A DNA stretch of 64,000 nt from an uncultured Eubacterium sp. (GTDB lineage Bacteria > Bacillota > Clostridia > Oscillospirales > Acutalibacteraceae), in the NCBI GenBank assembly GCA_900539325.1, contig UQCC01000005.1, forward strand, positions 83,483-147,482. The letters run 5' to 3'. Position 1 is the stretch's first letter. Every line of letters begins with the position of its first letter. The notes below the pieces were generated by a model, which made no database searches, was not told the origin of the DNA, and saw only the letters and a program-made list of their open reading frames with translations. Made by a program: the position numbers and the translations under genes. Positions 55,307 to 63,967 of this stretch are shown here, piece after piece.

Positions 55307-56641
55307 CTAAAAATTAACAACTTCTATACCGAGCATATCGGCAAGAGCCTGAAGTTCTTTTGAAATATCGGTCATTGCAACAGCATAGTGCGGCTCCCAT
55401 CCGTTTTTAACGGATTTTTCGATAATATCCCTGACATTATTTTCGGTTTCAATCACAATAGTTGTGCCCGAAAACTGCTTGAAACGGTCAAGAGATTTGC
55501 CTTTTGCAATGAAAAAGCGGAATGTGCCGTCGGCTTTTTTGCCAACTCTGAACACGGTGGCGTGGTCTACCGAACGACAGCCGAAATCCATAACAGGACC
55601 TACACCGCTGATATAGTGAGTGCCGACCTGTGCCCTTGAATCCTCACGGGCGATAGACGGCGGAGCCATACCGCAATTCCAAAATGTAATTGCATTGTAT
55701 TCCTCATCCATAGAAACGGGATCACCAAAATACGCAGGCATTTTTGAAAGATATTGGCAAATATAAATTGACAGAGCACCGTATGCGTCTGCCTCACACG
55801 CAGCAGGAAAGCCGAGGTCGTTAAGGAACGAAAGCACGGCACAAATCGGAGTGCCGTATACATTGATAAAATCGTGCATACAGCAAGACGACACTGCACC
55901 TATATCGTTTTGATTGCAATAATCAAAATAAGCCTTAAAAAGTCTGCCTGCGGCAAAAAGATTTTCTCTGTCTATATTAAACAAATTAGGCACGATATTC
56001 TGCACATCAAAAATAAAATGTCTTACATCGTCCTCGTCATATGAATTTGCCGCTTCCATAAGCTGTCTTGCTTCAACCGACACAAGATTAACACCGAACA
56101 CACGCATAAGTTCGGTTTCAATTCCCTTGCCGAAACCATAGCCTGCCGGAGCATTGCCGACCTGAAGAAGATTGAGTTTTGTAAGCGAATATTTAAGTTT
56201 TGCCGCAAGAAGTGCCGTCTTAATTTCATCAACGGTTTCATCGGCAAAGGTTGAGCCGATTACATAGCAAAAGTTTTTGCCGAGATTTTCCATAACATTT
56301 GCCGCCGAATACGCACCTGTAAGCGAATTAAGTCGTAATCTTTGACCGTCAATAACTGGTTCCGGAATTGCCCAAAGCAAAAGCGGACAATCAACGCTTC
56401 TCAAAATTTCGGTAATAAAAACGCCGGTGGCAAAGGTCAGATTTTGCACAATAGCAAAAGTCGGACTTTTATCCTTTAAAAATTCACAAAGTTCTTTAAC
56501 AGACACAATAGGTCCGTTGGGAGCGACAATATTTTTATCCACCAATTTCAGCATACCGATAGAATCGTTATATTTCATACGAGCTTCGTCCAAATCGTAT
56601 GACGGTACGCCTATCGGCAAATATATTGTTTGAAAATCCAT
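55307..56641 (-). CDS. L-fucose/L-arabinose isomerase-like protein
   Basis: Cytoplasmic protein of 444 residues with the FucI/AraA-like two-domain fold. Signs are the N-terminal Rossmann-like part (FAIVQNLTFATGVF, LLLWAIPEP), the metal-site region (CEADAYGALS with Glu and Asp) and the C-terminal GTHYISG. It may interconvert an aldose and ketose such as fucose or arabinose. The exact sugar is not fixed. It forms a two-gene operon with the symporter. Confidence 0.8.
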   Translation of the reverse strand: MDFQTIYLPIGVPSYDLDEARMKYNDSIGMLKLVDKNIVAPNGPIVSVKELCEFLKDKSPTFAIVQNLTFATGVFITEILRSVDCPLLLWAIPEPVIDGQRLRLNSLTGAYSAANVMENLGKNFCYVIGSTFADETVDEIKTALLAAKLKYSLTKLNLLQVGNAPAGYGFGKGIETELMRVFGVNLVSVEARQLMEAANSYDEDDVRHFIFDVQNIVPNLFNIDRENLFAAGRLFKAYFDYCNQNDIGAVSSCCMHDFINVYGTPICAVLSFLNDLGFPAACEADAYGALSIYICQYLSKMPAYFGDPVSMDEEYNAITFWNCGMAPPSIAREDSRAQVGTHYISGVGPVMDFGCRSVDHATVFRVGKKADGTFRFFIAKGKSLDRFKQFSGTTIVIETENNVRDIIEKSVKNGWEPHYAVAMTDISKELQALADMLGIEVVNF

Positions 56642-56750
56642 AATAAATTTCTCCTCAACATTTTTCGCAACTATATTTCAATGTTTTAATTATACAGCAA
56701 AGGTAACATAAAATCAATTAATTTAATACGATTTTTTATACAAAATTAAT

Positions 56751-56778
56751 AAAAGACTTCTTGTGAAAGAAGCCTTTT
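56751..56778 (-). terminator. intrinsic terminator after the GH18 gene
   Basis: GACTTCTT (56755-56762) pairs with AAGAAGCC (56767-56774), with A-rich flank before and T-rich after. Confidence 0.78.
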
Positions 56779-56794
56779 ATTTAAGTATATGTTT

Positions 56795-58231
56795 TTATTT
56801 TTGTTTTGCGGTCATTGTATCTCTGATTGCACCGAAAAGCGAAAGTTCGTTATCATTCGGCAAATCACAGCTATAATACCAAATCATAATTCCGCCGAGT
56901 CCGGCATCAATGGCAAATGCTGTTTTATCAGCAATCATTTGATAAGAATTGATATACTGCGGAGCGGTCATAGGATTACCGTCGTGGTCAAAATCGTTAA
57001 AATAAATGAGATTTGTGTACTTATCGATTTTATTGCCGAACTGATTGTAATTGCCCCAATAGCCAAGTCGGTTTGTAGGTCTTGAATAAAACGGAACGCC
57101 GAGGTCTATCTGCTCTACGGTGAAGCCGCCCTTGAGAGCCTTGTTAACTCCGTTAACGGTGGTTGAGAAAATTGAATGATAGCCGTGGGCAGTAAACATA
57201 TCGTAAAGCATAACCTCTGCCCTGTCGATAATTTTAAGCACATCGTCATCAAACTGTAAATCCCAAGGTGCTATTGCAAGCGAAATAATTTTATCGGGCA
57301 TAGCCTTGTCAAGCTTACGCAGGAAGTTATTAAAGAGTTTCCACTCGTTTTTGCTGTTAGGGAACTCATAGTCCATATCGTAGCCGTCAAAGCCATATTT
57401 ATTTACAAAATCAACGATATTTGCAACAAGGTTGTCAACATGTTCATCGCTGAACATTGATATGATATCGGCATTATCATCGCCGTAAGGCATTGCAATG
57501 TCTGTTAAAATATTGATTTTTCTATCGCCGATTTTTGATTTTAAAAGGTTAACTTTATCGGCATAGTACTTTTCATCAACCTCATTTGAATCATTATCGT
57601 AAAATTTGATATTACCTTGAGCGTCAAATTTCGCAGTACCGAAAACGATGACATCGGTGAGTGCGTCAAGATTTGAAAAATCAGCATTTTCCTTGATGTC
57701 CTCGGCAAGAAAATACGCATTTACACGAAGGTCTTTTGCATTTTTATTTTTAAGATAATACGCCTCAAAATTATTTACATTGTAATTGCCCGATGACTCA
57801 TTTACGAAAATACGAAGATATCTGTATTTTACATCACCCAAAAAGCAGGTGTGACCGCCCTCAATACAATCACTTTGATAAAGGAACTGATAATTTGCAT
57901 CCTGCTCATTTGAGCCGTAAATTTCAAACAAGGTAACTTTTTTACCCAACTCGCCGAGGATAACGGTGTTGAAATCGACACTATCTCCAAAATCAACGGT
58001 TACATACTTGACTTCTTCGTGCTTACCTTTGAGAGAAAAACTCTTTTTGGTTTTGCCATCCTGTGTGGTATATGTTGCGGAAGAAGCAAGATTTAAGCCG
58101 TCGGAAGCATTGGCAGAATCTGAATATGTAGCTGTCATTATACTTTTGCCCGTATTTGAGCACGAGCAAAATGTAAGGCAGACAAAAATTGCAACAAGTA
58201 CGATTGATAGTATTTTTTGTAATTTTTTCAT
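56795..58231 (-). CDS. GH18-family lipoprotein (chitinase or endo-N-acetylglucosaminidase-like)
   Basis: Lipoprotein of 478 residues. The signal ends in the lipobox FCSC (Cys24). A discoidin-like beta domain of about 120 residues precedes a TIM barrel with DGYDMDYEFP, the GH18 catalytic D-x-x-D-x-D-x-E signature. The barrel also has SLAIAPWDL and GIMIWYYSCDL. GH18 enzymes cut beta-1,4 bonds next to N-acetylglucosamine, for example in chitin or N-glycans. The enzyme is outside the cell. AAAAGGA precedes the start. It lies 18 bases after the ABC exporter pair. Confidence 0.87.
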   Translation of the reverse strand: MKKLQKILSIVLVAIFVCLTFCSCSNTGKSIMTATYSDSANASDGLNLASSATYTTQDGKTKKSFSLKGKHEEVKYVTVDFGDSVDFNTVILGELGKKVTLFEIYGSNEQDANYQFLYQSDCIEGGHTCFLGDVKYRYLRIFVNESSGNYNVNNFEAYYLKNKNAKDLRVNAYFLAEDIKENADFSNLDALTDVIVFGTAKFDAQGNIKFYDNDSNEVDEKYYADKVNLLKSKIGDRKINILTDIAMPYGDDNADIISMFSDEHVDNLVANIVDFVNKYGFDGYDMDYEFPNSKNEWKLFNNFLRKLDKAMPDKIISLAIAPWDLQFDDDVLKIIDRAEVMLYDMFTAHGYHSIFSTTVNGVNKALKGGFTVEQIDLGVPFYSRPTNRLGYWGNYNQFGNKIDKYTNLIYFNDFDHDGNPMTAPQYINSYQMIADKTAFAIDAGLGGIMIWYYSCDLPNDNELSLFGAIRDTMTAKQK

Positions 58232-58249
58232 AATTTTTCCTTTTGGTTA

Positions 58250-60001
58250 TCACTTAACCGATGGGAACTGCGAATTATACAGTTCATAATAAAAACTTTT
58301 TTTAGCAAGCAATTCCTTATGTGTGCCCTGTTCAACAATATTACCGTCACGCATAACAAGAATTATATCCGCCTCTTTAATTGTGGCAAGGCGATGAGCA
58401 ACTATAAATGTTGTTCTGCCCTCCATAAGATGAGTAAAAGCTTTTTGAATACGAATTTCTGTTCTCGTATCGATTGATGATGTTGCTTCATCAAGAATAA
58501 GCATTGGAGGTTTGCAGAGCATTAAGCGTGTAATACAAAGAAGCTGTTTTTGACCCTGCGAGAGAGAGCCGCCGGACTCACCGATAACGGTATCGTAGCC
58601 GTTTGGAAGTCGTTTGATAAACGAATGGGAATGTGCTTTTTTGGCAGCTTCTACAACCTCTTCATCAGTAGCATTTTCGGCACCGAGTTTAATATTGTCC
58701 TTAATAGTGCCGGCTTTGAGCCATGTATCCTGAAGAACCATACCGAAGTTTTTTCTGACCGACTTGCGAGTTATATCATCATAATCCTTATCATCAAGCA
58801 AAATTGAGCCGCTGTTTACATCATAAAATCTCATAAGAAGATTGATAAGAGTTGTTTTGCCGCAACCGGTAGGACCTACAATTGCAACTCTCTGTCCGGG
58901 TTGAACAGACAAATTGAAATTTTCGATAAGTTTCTTATTTTCAACATAAGAAAAATTAACATTTGTAAGTTGCATTTTGCCGTCAACAGATTTGATTTCA
59001 ACTGCATTTTCGGCATCGGCAGGAACTTCCTCCTCGGCAAGGAGTTCGAAAAGTCTGCCTGCACAGGCAAAAGCATTTTGAAGTTCGGTAACAACACCGC
59101 TGATTTCGTTAAACGGCTTTGTGTACTGATTTGCGTAAGACAAGAAGCATGTGAGCACACCGACCGTGATTGCCTCTTGATTTGTCTTTACGGCAAGGAT
59201 TGCACCGAACATTGCGACTGCGGCATAAACGATTGAATTGACAAATCTTGTAGCCGGATTGGTGATTGACGAGAAGAACACGGCTTTGAGCGAATAATCC
59301 TGAAGTCTGCCGTTGATTTCGTCAAACTTTTGCATATTTTCATCTGCGTGAGAATATGCGTCAACAGTCTTTGCATTGCCTATCATTTCGTCAATAAACG
59401 AAGTTTGCTCGCCTCTTGTTTCGGACTGAAGTTTGAACATTTTGTGAGTGTTTTTTGCAATGAACGAAGCAATTACAAACGAAAGCGGAGTGACAACAAC
59501 GACAACGATTGTAATCCACCAATTAATTTTTAACATAAATATGAGAGTGCCGAGAATTGTAACAACACCGGTAAAAAACTGGGTAAAGCCCATCAAGAGG
59601 CCGTCTGCAAATTGGTCTACATCCGCTATTACCCTCGACACAATTTCACCGCTTGGGTGAGAATCAAGATAAGAAATAGGAAGCTTTTCAATTTTTGCAA
59701 ATGCCTTGTCCCTCATATCACGGACAACGCCAAAGGTCATCTTGTTGTTGAGCACATTCATCACCCATTGAGAAAGTGCAACAACGCCGACAACAACACA
59801 AACTTCAATAAGAACGGGAACGATTTTGTCAAACCGAACAAGTCCCTTATCAATTATAAAATCGATTACATTACCGATACGAACAGGAATGTAAAGTGAG
59901 CCGGCAACGCTGACAAGTGCAAGAAGCATTGATGCAACAAGCATTGCTTTATATCTGCCGACATATGCAAGGACACGCTTTAATATCTGCTTATTAGTCA
60001 C
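58250..60001 (-). CDS. ABC exporter half-transporter B (canonical catalytic NBD)
   Basis: Half-transporter of 583 residues with six helices and an ATPase domain (Walker A VGPTGCGKTTLI, Walker B MLILDEATSSID with the catalytic Glu). Its signature is LSQGQ instead of LSGGQ. The start is GTG at 60001 with GGAGGTGG upstream; it overlaps the stop codon of its partner by 8 bases. The frame extends to 60112, but that part lies within the partner gene. With half A it forms a heterodimer. The substrate is not evident. Confidence 0.9.
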   Translation of the reverse strand: MTNKQILKRVLAYVGRYKAMLVASMLLALVSVAGSLYIPVRIGNVIDFIIDKGLVRFDKIVPVLIEVCVVVGVVALSQWVMNVLNNKMTFGVVRDMRDKAFAKIEKLPISYLDSHPSGEIVSRVIADVDQFADGLLMGFTQFFTGVVTILGTLIFMLKINWWITIVVVVVTPLSFVIASFIAKNTHKMFKLQSETRGEQTSFIDEMIGNAKTVDAYSHADENMQKFDEINGRLQDYSLKAVFFSSITNPATRFVNSIVYAAVAMFGAILAVKTNQEAITVGVLTCFLSYANQYTKPFNEISGVVTELQNAFACAGRLFELLAEEEVPADAENAVEIKSVDGKMQLTNVNFSYVENKKLIENFNLSVQPGQRVAIVGPTGCGKTTLINLLMRFYDVNSGSILLDDKDYDDITRKSVRKNFGMVLQDTWLKAGTIKDNIKLGAENATDEEVVEAAKKAHSHSFIKRLPNGYDTVIGESGGSLSQGQKQLLCITRLMLCKPPMLILDEATSSIDTRTEIRIQKAFTHLMEGRTTFIVAHRLATIKEADIILVMRDGNIVEQGTHKELLAKKSFYYELYNSQFPSVK

Positions 60002-61721
60002 CGAAAGCCACCTCCTCTTCGCTAAACTGCGAGAAATAGATTTCTCTGTAAACCTCGCAGGATTTAAGGAGTTGTTCATTTGTGCCGACATCAACAATCT
60101 GTCCGTCTTCAAGAACTATGATTTTATCGGCAGACAAAATTGAGGAAGTTCGTTCTGACACGATGAACAAGGTCGGCTTATAATCAAGTGACAATATTGC
60201 CTCTCGAAGTGCCTTTTCCGTTGCAAAGTCGAGAGCCGACGCACTGTCATCAAGCACTATGATTTCAGGTTTTGACACAATAGCTCGTGCAATAGACAGC
60301 CTTTGCTTTTGACCGCCCGAAAGGTTCGCACCGTTTTGTTCGATAAGCGTATCAAGTCCTTCCTTTGCATACACATTATCATAAACCTGAGCAATGCGAA
60401 GTGCTTCGTTGATTTCCTCATCCGTTGCATTCTTTTTGCCCCATTTGATATTGTCACGGACAGTGCCGGCAAAGAGCACCGCTTTTTGCATAACAAAGCC
60501 GATATTTGAGCGGAGTTCTTCTTTATCAACAGATTTGACATCTCTGCCGTTGACGGTTACTCTGCCCTTTGTTGCATCGTAATAATGCGGAATAAGGCTT
60601 ACAAGGCTTGATTTACCGCTGCCTGTTGAGCCGATAACACCGACTGTTTGACCTTTGTCGGCAAAGAAACTGATATCTGTAAGGCTTTCTTCACCTGCTC
60701 CCTGATATGTGAGCGAAACATTGTCAAAGCAAACTGCATGATTATCATATACTTTGTTGTCGTCGATATGCTCAAGAGTGTTTTGAACATTCAAAACATT
60801 TGCAATTCTTCCGCCCGAAGCAAAGCCCTTTGTAATTGTTACAATAAGAGAAGCAAATTTGACAAGTTCAACAAGGATTTGACTCATATAATTATAAAGA
60901 GCAACAACCTGACCTTGATTGAGAGTTCCCGATTCAACCTTTAAAGCACCGCTGTAAATAAGAAGCACAATGCCAAGATTGATGATTATATAGGTAATCG
61001 GATTCATCAAAGCGGAAATTCTGCCAACGCTTCTTTGAAAATGTGCAAGAAGATTATTTCTTTCCTTAAATTTGTTATACTCGTCATCTTCCTCTGTGAA
61101 CGCACGGATAACCCTTGCACCTGTGAGATTTTCTCTTGTCATAAGAGTTACGGAGTCAAGCGTGTTTTGCACATTTTTATACATAGGTACTGTGCATTTC
61201 ATAATCACTGCAACAACCACACTCAAAAGAACTATAACAAGCAAAAAAATAAGGCTGATTTTTACATCAATGGTAAATGCCATAATAAATGCACCCGCAA
61301 CAATAAACGGTGAACGCAAGAACAGGCGAAGCACCATATTAACCGTACTTTGTGCCTGATTGATATCATTTGTCATTCGAGTGATGAGAGTTGACGTGCC
61401 TATTGAATCAATCTCATTAAACGAAAAGGTTTGAATTTTTTTAAACAGAGCGTGTCTGACTTCCGTTGCAAAACCTGTGGCTGCCTTTGCCGCAAAAAAC
61501 TGTGCAGTAATAGCCGCAACCATACCCACAACAGCAAGAACCACAAGCAAAAGTGCCTTTGACACAACCAATTTAAGGTTTCCATCTCGAATACCGTCAT
61601 TAATAATCGAAGCCACTACAAGAGGTACAATAAGTTCAAATATCGCCTCAAGCATTTTAAAAAGCGGAGCCAAAAACGACTGTATTTTATAGTTTTTCAA
61701 AAATGGTAAAAGCTGTTTCAT
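59994..61721 (-). CDS. ABC exporter half-transporter A (degenerate catalytic site)
   Basis: Half-transporter of 575 residues, six helices and ATPase domain. Walker A is IGSTGSGKSSL and signature LSGGQKQRLSIARAI. The Walker B reads IIVLDDSASALD, so the catalytic Glu is replaced by Asp, as in one subunit of heterodimeric exporters like TM287/288 and LmrCD. The start at 61721 has AGGAGG upstream; the frame is open to 61742. Confidence 0.9.
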   Translation of the reverse strand: MKQLLPFLKNYKIQSFLAPLFKMLEAIFELIVPLVVASIINDGIRDGNLKLVVSKALLLVVLAVVGMVAAITAQFFAAKAATGFATEVRHALFKKIQTFSFNEIDSIGTSTLITRMTNDINQAQSTVNMVLRLFLRSPFIVAGAFIMAFTIDVKISLIFLLVIVLLSVVVAVIMKCTVPMYKNVQNTLDSVTLMTRENLTGARVIRAFTEEDDEYNKFKERNNLLAHFQRSVGRISALMNPITYIIINLGIVLLIYSGALKVESGTLNQGQVVALYNYMSQILVELVKFASLIVTITKGFASGGRIANVLNVQNTLEHIDDNKVYDNHAVCFDNVSLTYQGAGEESLTDISFFADKGQTVGVIGSTGSGKSSLVSLIPHYYDATKGRVTVNGRDVKSVDKEELRSNIGFVMQKAVLFAGTVRDNIKWGKKNATDEEINEALRIAQVYDNVYAKEGLDTLIEQNGANLSGGQKQRLSIARAIVSKPEIIVLDDSASALDFATEKALREAILSLDYKPTLFIVSERTSSILSADKIIVLEDGQIVDVGTNEQLLKSCEVYREIYFSQFSEEEVAFGD

Positions 61722-61876
61722 TTTTCCTCCTAAAAACCGCATAAAAGATAATAATATTATATAACATAATTAATTTATGTCAATGAGAAAAACATCATAA
61801 AAAAGCAAAAAACATATTGAAATATATATAAAAAGTGGTATAATTGATAGCGATATTTATCGGAGAAGGTGTTACT

Positions 61877-63187
61877 ATGGAACAAAAACCAATTACAGCG
61901 ATTATTGTAGGTGCGGGACACAGAGCATTTGTGTACAGCAAACTTGCAAAAACTAATCCTGAAATGCTTAAGATTATCGGTGTTGCCGACCCTAACCCGA
62001 TAAGAAGAAAAAAGGCTATGGAAGAATTCGGATTTTCAGAAGATATGTGCTTTGAAAATGCCGAAGAGCTTGCAAAGCACGGCAAACTTGCAGATACAGT
62101 CATCAACGGAACAATGGACGAACAGCATCTTGAAACGGCAGTTCCGCTCCTCAATGCAGGATACGATATGCTCCTTGAAAAGCCTTTTGCACCAAACGAA
62201 GATGAAATGCGTCAAATAGTTGACTGTGCAAAGAAAAACAATTCTAAGGTTATGATTTGCCATGTTCTCAGATATACTCCGTTTTATTACGGAATCAAGG
62301 AGAGAATAGTTAACGGCGAAATCGGCGATATTATCAATATACAAACGACCGAACATGTTTCGTACCACCACCTTTCAACATCATATGTAAGAGGCAAATG
62401 GGCAAACAAGGACAAGTGCCACACAACAATGCTCCTTGCAAAATGTTGCCACGACCTCGACATAATGATGTGGATGATGAGCGAAACAAAGCCGACTCAA
62501 ATCAGTTCATTCGGAGGCAAATTCCAATTCAAGCCTGAAAATGCTCCGAAAGGTGCAGGCACAATCTGTATGAAAGACTGTCCTTTGGTTGACACCTGCG
62601 TTTATTCCACAAAGCGACTTTACATAGACCACCCGGACAGATGGGCATTTTATGTTTGGGACGCTCTTGAAAATATTGAAAATCCTACTATCGAGGACAA
62701 AATCGCTCTTATGAAATCGGACAATCCGTATGCAAGATGTATCTACAAGTGCGACAACAATGTTGTTGACCATCAATCGGTTCTCGTTAACTTTGCAAGC
62801 GGTGCAACAGGCACGCACAATATGGTAGGCGGTTCTGCCGAACCGAGAAGAGATATTCACATCATCGGCACAAAGGGTGAAATCTTCGGTAACTTTGAAG
62901 AAAGCAAGTTTACTGTTTTAAAGATTAATCCGTCACCCGATGCACACAACGAAGAATGTGATGTTGAGGAAGTTGACCTCAAGGTAACAGGCGATATGGT
63001 AGGTGCTTACGGCGGTCACGGCGGCGGTGACGAGCGACTTGCCGCAGACTTTGTTAAATTTATCAGAGGTGAAAAGCCGAGTCTTGCCTGCACATCAATC
63101 TTTGACAGCGTTGCGGGACACCTCAGCGTTTATCTTGCAGACGAAAGCAGAGAAAACGGCGGTATGCCGCAAGAAGTTAAGCTTTAA
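61877..63187 (+). CDS. Gfo/Idh/MocA-family oxidoreductase
   Basis: NAD(P)-dependent sugar oxidoreductase of 436 residues: N-terminal Rossmann loop AIIVGAGHRAFVYS, the EKPFAPNEDEM segment with the family's catalytic Lys, and a C-terminal alpha/beta domain. The insert with CMKDCPLVDTCVYSTKR carries four cysteines and is typical of a subset of clostridial members. The start at 61877 has GGAGAAGGTG upstream; the frame begins at 61844. It is followed by a PqqD-like gene 9 bases on. Confidence 0.88.
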   Translation: MEQKPITAIIVGAGHRAFVYSKLAKTNPEMLKIIGVADPNPIRRKKAMEEFGFSEDMCFENAEELAKHGKLADTVINGTMDEQHLETAVPLLNAGYDMLLEKPFAPNEDEMRQIVDCAKKNNSKVMICHVLRYTPFYYGIKERIVNGEIGDIINIQTTEHVSYHHLSTSYVRGKWANKDKCHTTMLLAKCCHDLDIMMWMMSETKPTQISSFGGKFQFKPENAPKGAGTICMKDCPLVDTCVYSTKRLYIDHPDRWAFYVWDALENIENPTIEDKIALMKSDNPYARCIYKCDNNVVDHQSVLVNFASGATGTHNMVGGSAEPRRDIHIIGTKGEIFGNFEESKFTVLKINPSPDAHNEECDVEEVDLKVTGDMVGAYGGHGGGDERLAADFVKFIRGEKPSLACTSIFDSVAGHLSVYLADESRENGGMPQEVKL

Positions 63188-63196
63188 GGTGAAAAT

Positions 63197-63463
63197 ATGA
63201 AAATCAAAGACGAGTTTGTTACAAGAAAAATCGGCGATAAAATCATTGCCATAACAGTCGGCGAGCACACAAAAGATTTTGACGGAATGATTACGCTCAA
63301 CAAAACGGGTCACTTCATTTGGAAGTGCCTTGAAAAAGAAACCGACAAAGAAAGTATTGCAAATAAAATCATAAAAGAGTATGATATAAGCAAGACCGAC
63401 GCAATGGCGGAAATTGACAAATTCATTACCGAACTTGACAAAAACGGTTTTTTGGAAAAATAA
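63197..63463 (+). CDS. PqqD-family protein
   Basis: Small helical protein of 88 residues with the PqqD pattern (VTRKIGDKIIAITVGE, then LNKTGHFIWKCLEKETDKESI and a C-terminal ELDKNGFLEK). PqqD and its homologues bind precursor peptides (RiPP recognition) for radical-SAM or other maturases. No maturase or precursor gene is next to it. It is coupled to the oxidoreductase, an unusual setting. The ATG at 63197 has AAGGTGA 7 bases upstream. Confidence 0.84.
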   Translation: MKIKDEFVTRKIGDKIIAITVGEHTKDFDGMITLNKTGHFIWKCLEKETDKESIANKIIKEYDISKTDAMAEIDKFITELDKNGFLEK

Positions 63464-63491
63464 AAACGCCCTGCTTTGCAGGGCAGAATAC

Positions 63492-63577
63492 GCAGGAGTG
63501 GCGGAATGGCAGACGCGCCAGATTCAGGTTCTGGTGAATGCAAATTCATGTGGGTTCAAGTCCCATCTCCTGCACCA
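63492..63577 (+). tRNA. tRNA-Leu (anticodon CAG)
   Basis: Class II tRNA with acceptor stem GCAGGAG/CTCCTGC, encoded CCA, anticodon stem CCAGA/TCTGG around TTCAGGT (anticodon CAG), and a long variable arm. A GC-rich hairpin (GCCCTGC-TTT-GCAGGGC, about 63469-63485) lies just before it and may end the PqqD transcript. Confidence 0.95.
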
Positions 63578-63719
63578 AAAGAGAGTAATGGCCTTTAGGC
63601 TGTTGCTCTCTTTTATTATCTAACTTGAACCCACATGAACAATTTATAGCAAAATTACGCTGATGTAATTTTGCTAAGAGGAAGAACATACAAAGTGATT
63701 GTTAAATCATTGCTTGCAA
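63558..63719 (+). repeat. 162-bp direct repeat, copy 1 (includes the tRNA-Leu 3' end)
   Basis: The unit starts in the T-arm of tRNA-Leu(CAG) and contains the tRNA terminator (63578-63616: AAAGAGAG..CTCTCTTT), an inverted copy of the T-arm segment ACTTGAACCCACATGA (63623-63638) and a perfect 12-bp inverted repeat TAGCAAAATTAC..GTAATTTTGCTA (63647-63676). It recurs at 63751. Confidence 0.88.
63578..63616 (+). terminator. terminator of tRNA-Leu(CAG)
   Basis: AAAGAGAG (63578-63585) pairs with CTCTCTTT (63606-63613), with an inner GGCC..GGCT pairing and a T-run. Confidence 0.8.
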
Positions 63720-63750
63720 TGATATTTAATCACGCAGTATGCTCTGACGA

Positions 63751-63912
63751 AAGTCCCATCTCCTGCACCAAAAGAGAGTGATAACCTTTAGGCTGTTGCT
63801 CTCTTTTATTATCGGACTTGAACCCACATGAATAATTTGTAGCAAAATTACGCTGATGTAATTTTGCTAAGAGGAAGAACATACGAAGTGATTGTTAAAT
63901 CATTGCTTGCAA
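63751..63912 (+). repeat. 162-bp direct repeat, copy 2
   Basis: Same unit as 63558-63719 with about 8 differences in 162 bases, at a 193-bp period. It re-creates the last 20 bases of the tRNA (AAGTCCCATCTCCTGCACCA) without a tRNA body. A second copy of the TAGCAAAATTAC inverted repeat lies at 63840-63869. Confidence 0.88.
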
Positions 63913-63967
63913 CATATCGCTTAAGCGCTAAAATTGATTCAGTTACATTGTTTGTTTTTATATCCAT
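63848..63967 (-). CDS. possible 39-residue small protein or truncated gene start
   Basis: An ATG at 63967 has an excellent GGAGG 5-6 bases upstream and opens a 39-codon frame (MDIKTNNVTESILALKRY...) that ends inside repeat copy 2. Copy 1 has the matching last half of this frame but no start. It may be a real small protein or the stub of a gene cut by the repeat. No family is recognised. Confidence 0.35.
   Translation of the reverse strand: MDIKTNNVTESILALKRYVASNDLTITSYVLPLSKITSA

Noticed and set aside
60002..60112. 37-residue N-terminal extension of ABC half-transporter B
   Set aside because: It lies wholly within the partner gene in another frame; GGAGGTGG and GTG at 60001 fit translational coupling.
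63623..63838. Additional tRNA pseudogenes on the minus strand (GTGGGTTCAAGTCC segments)
   Set aside because: Only T-arm fragments are present, with no acceptor, D-arm or anticodon parts; they are described as repeat pieces.
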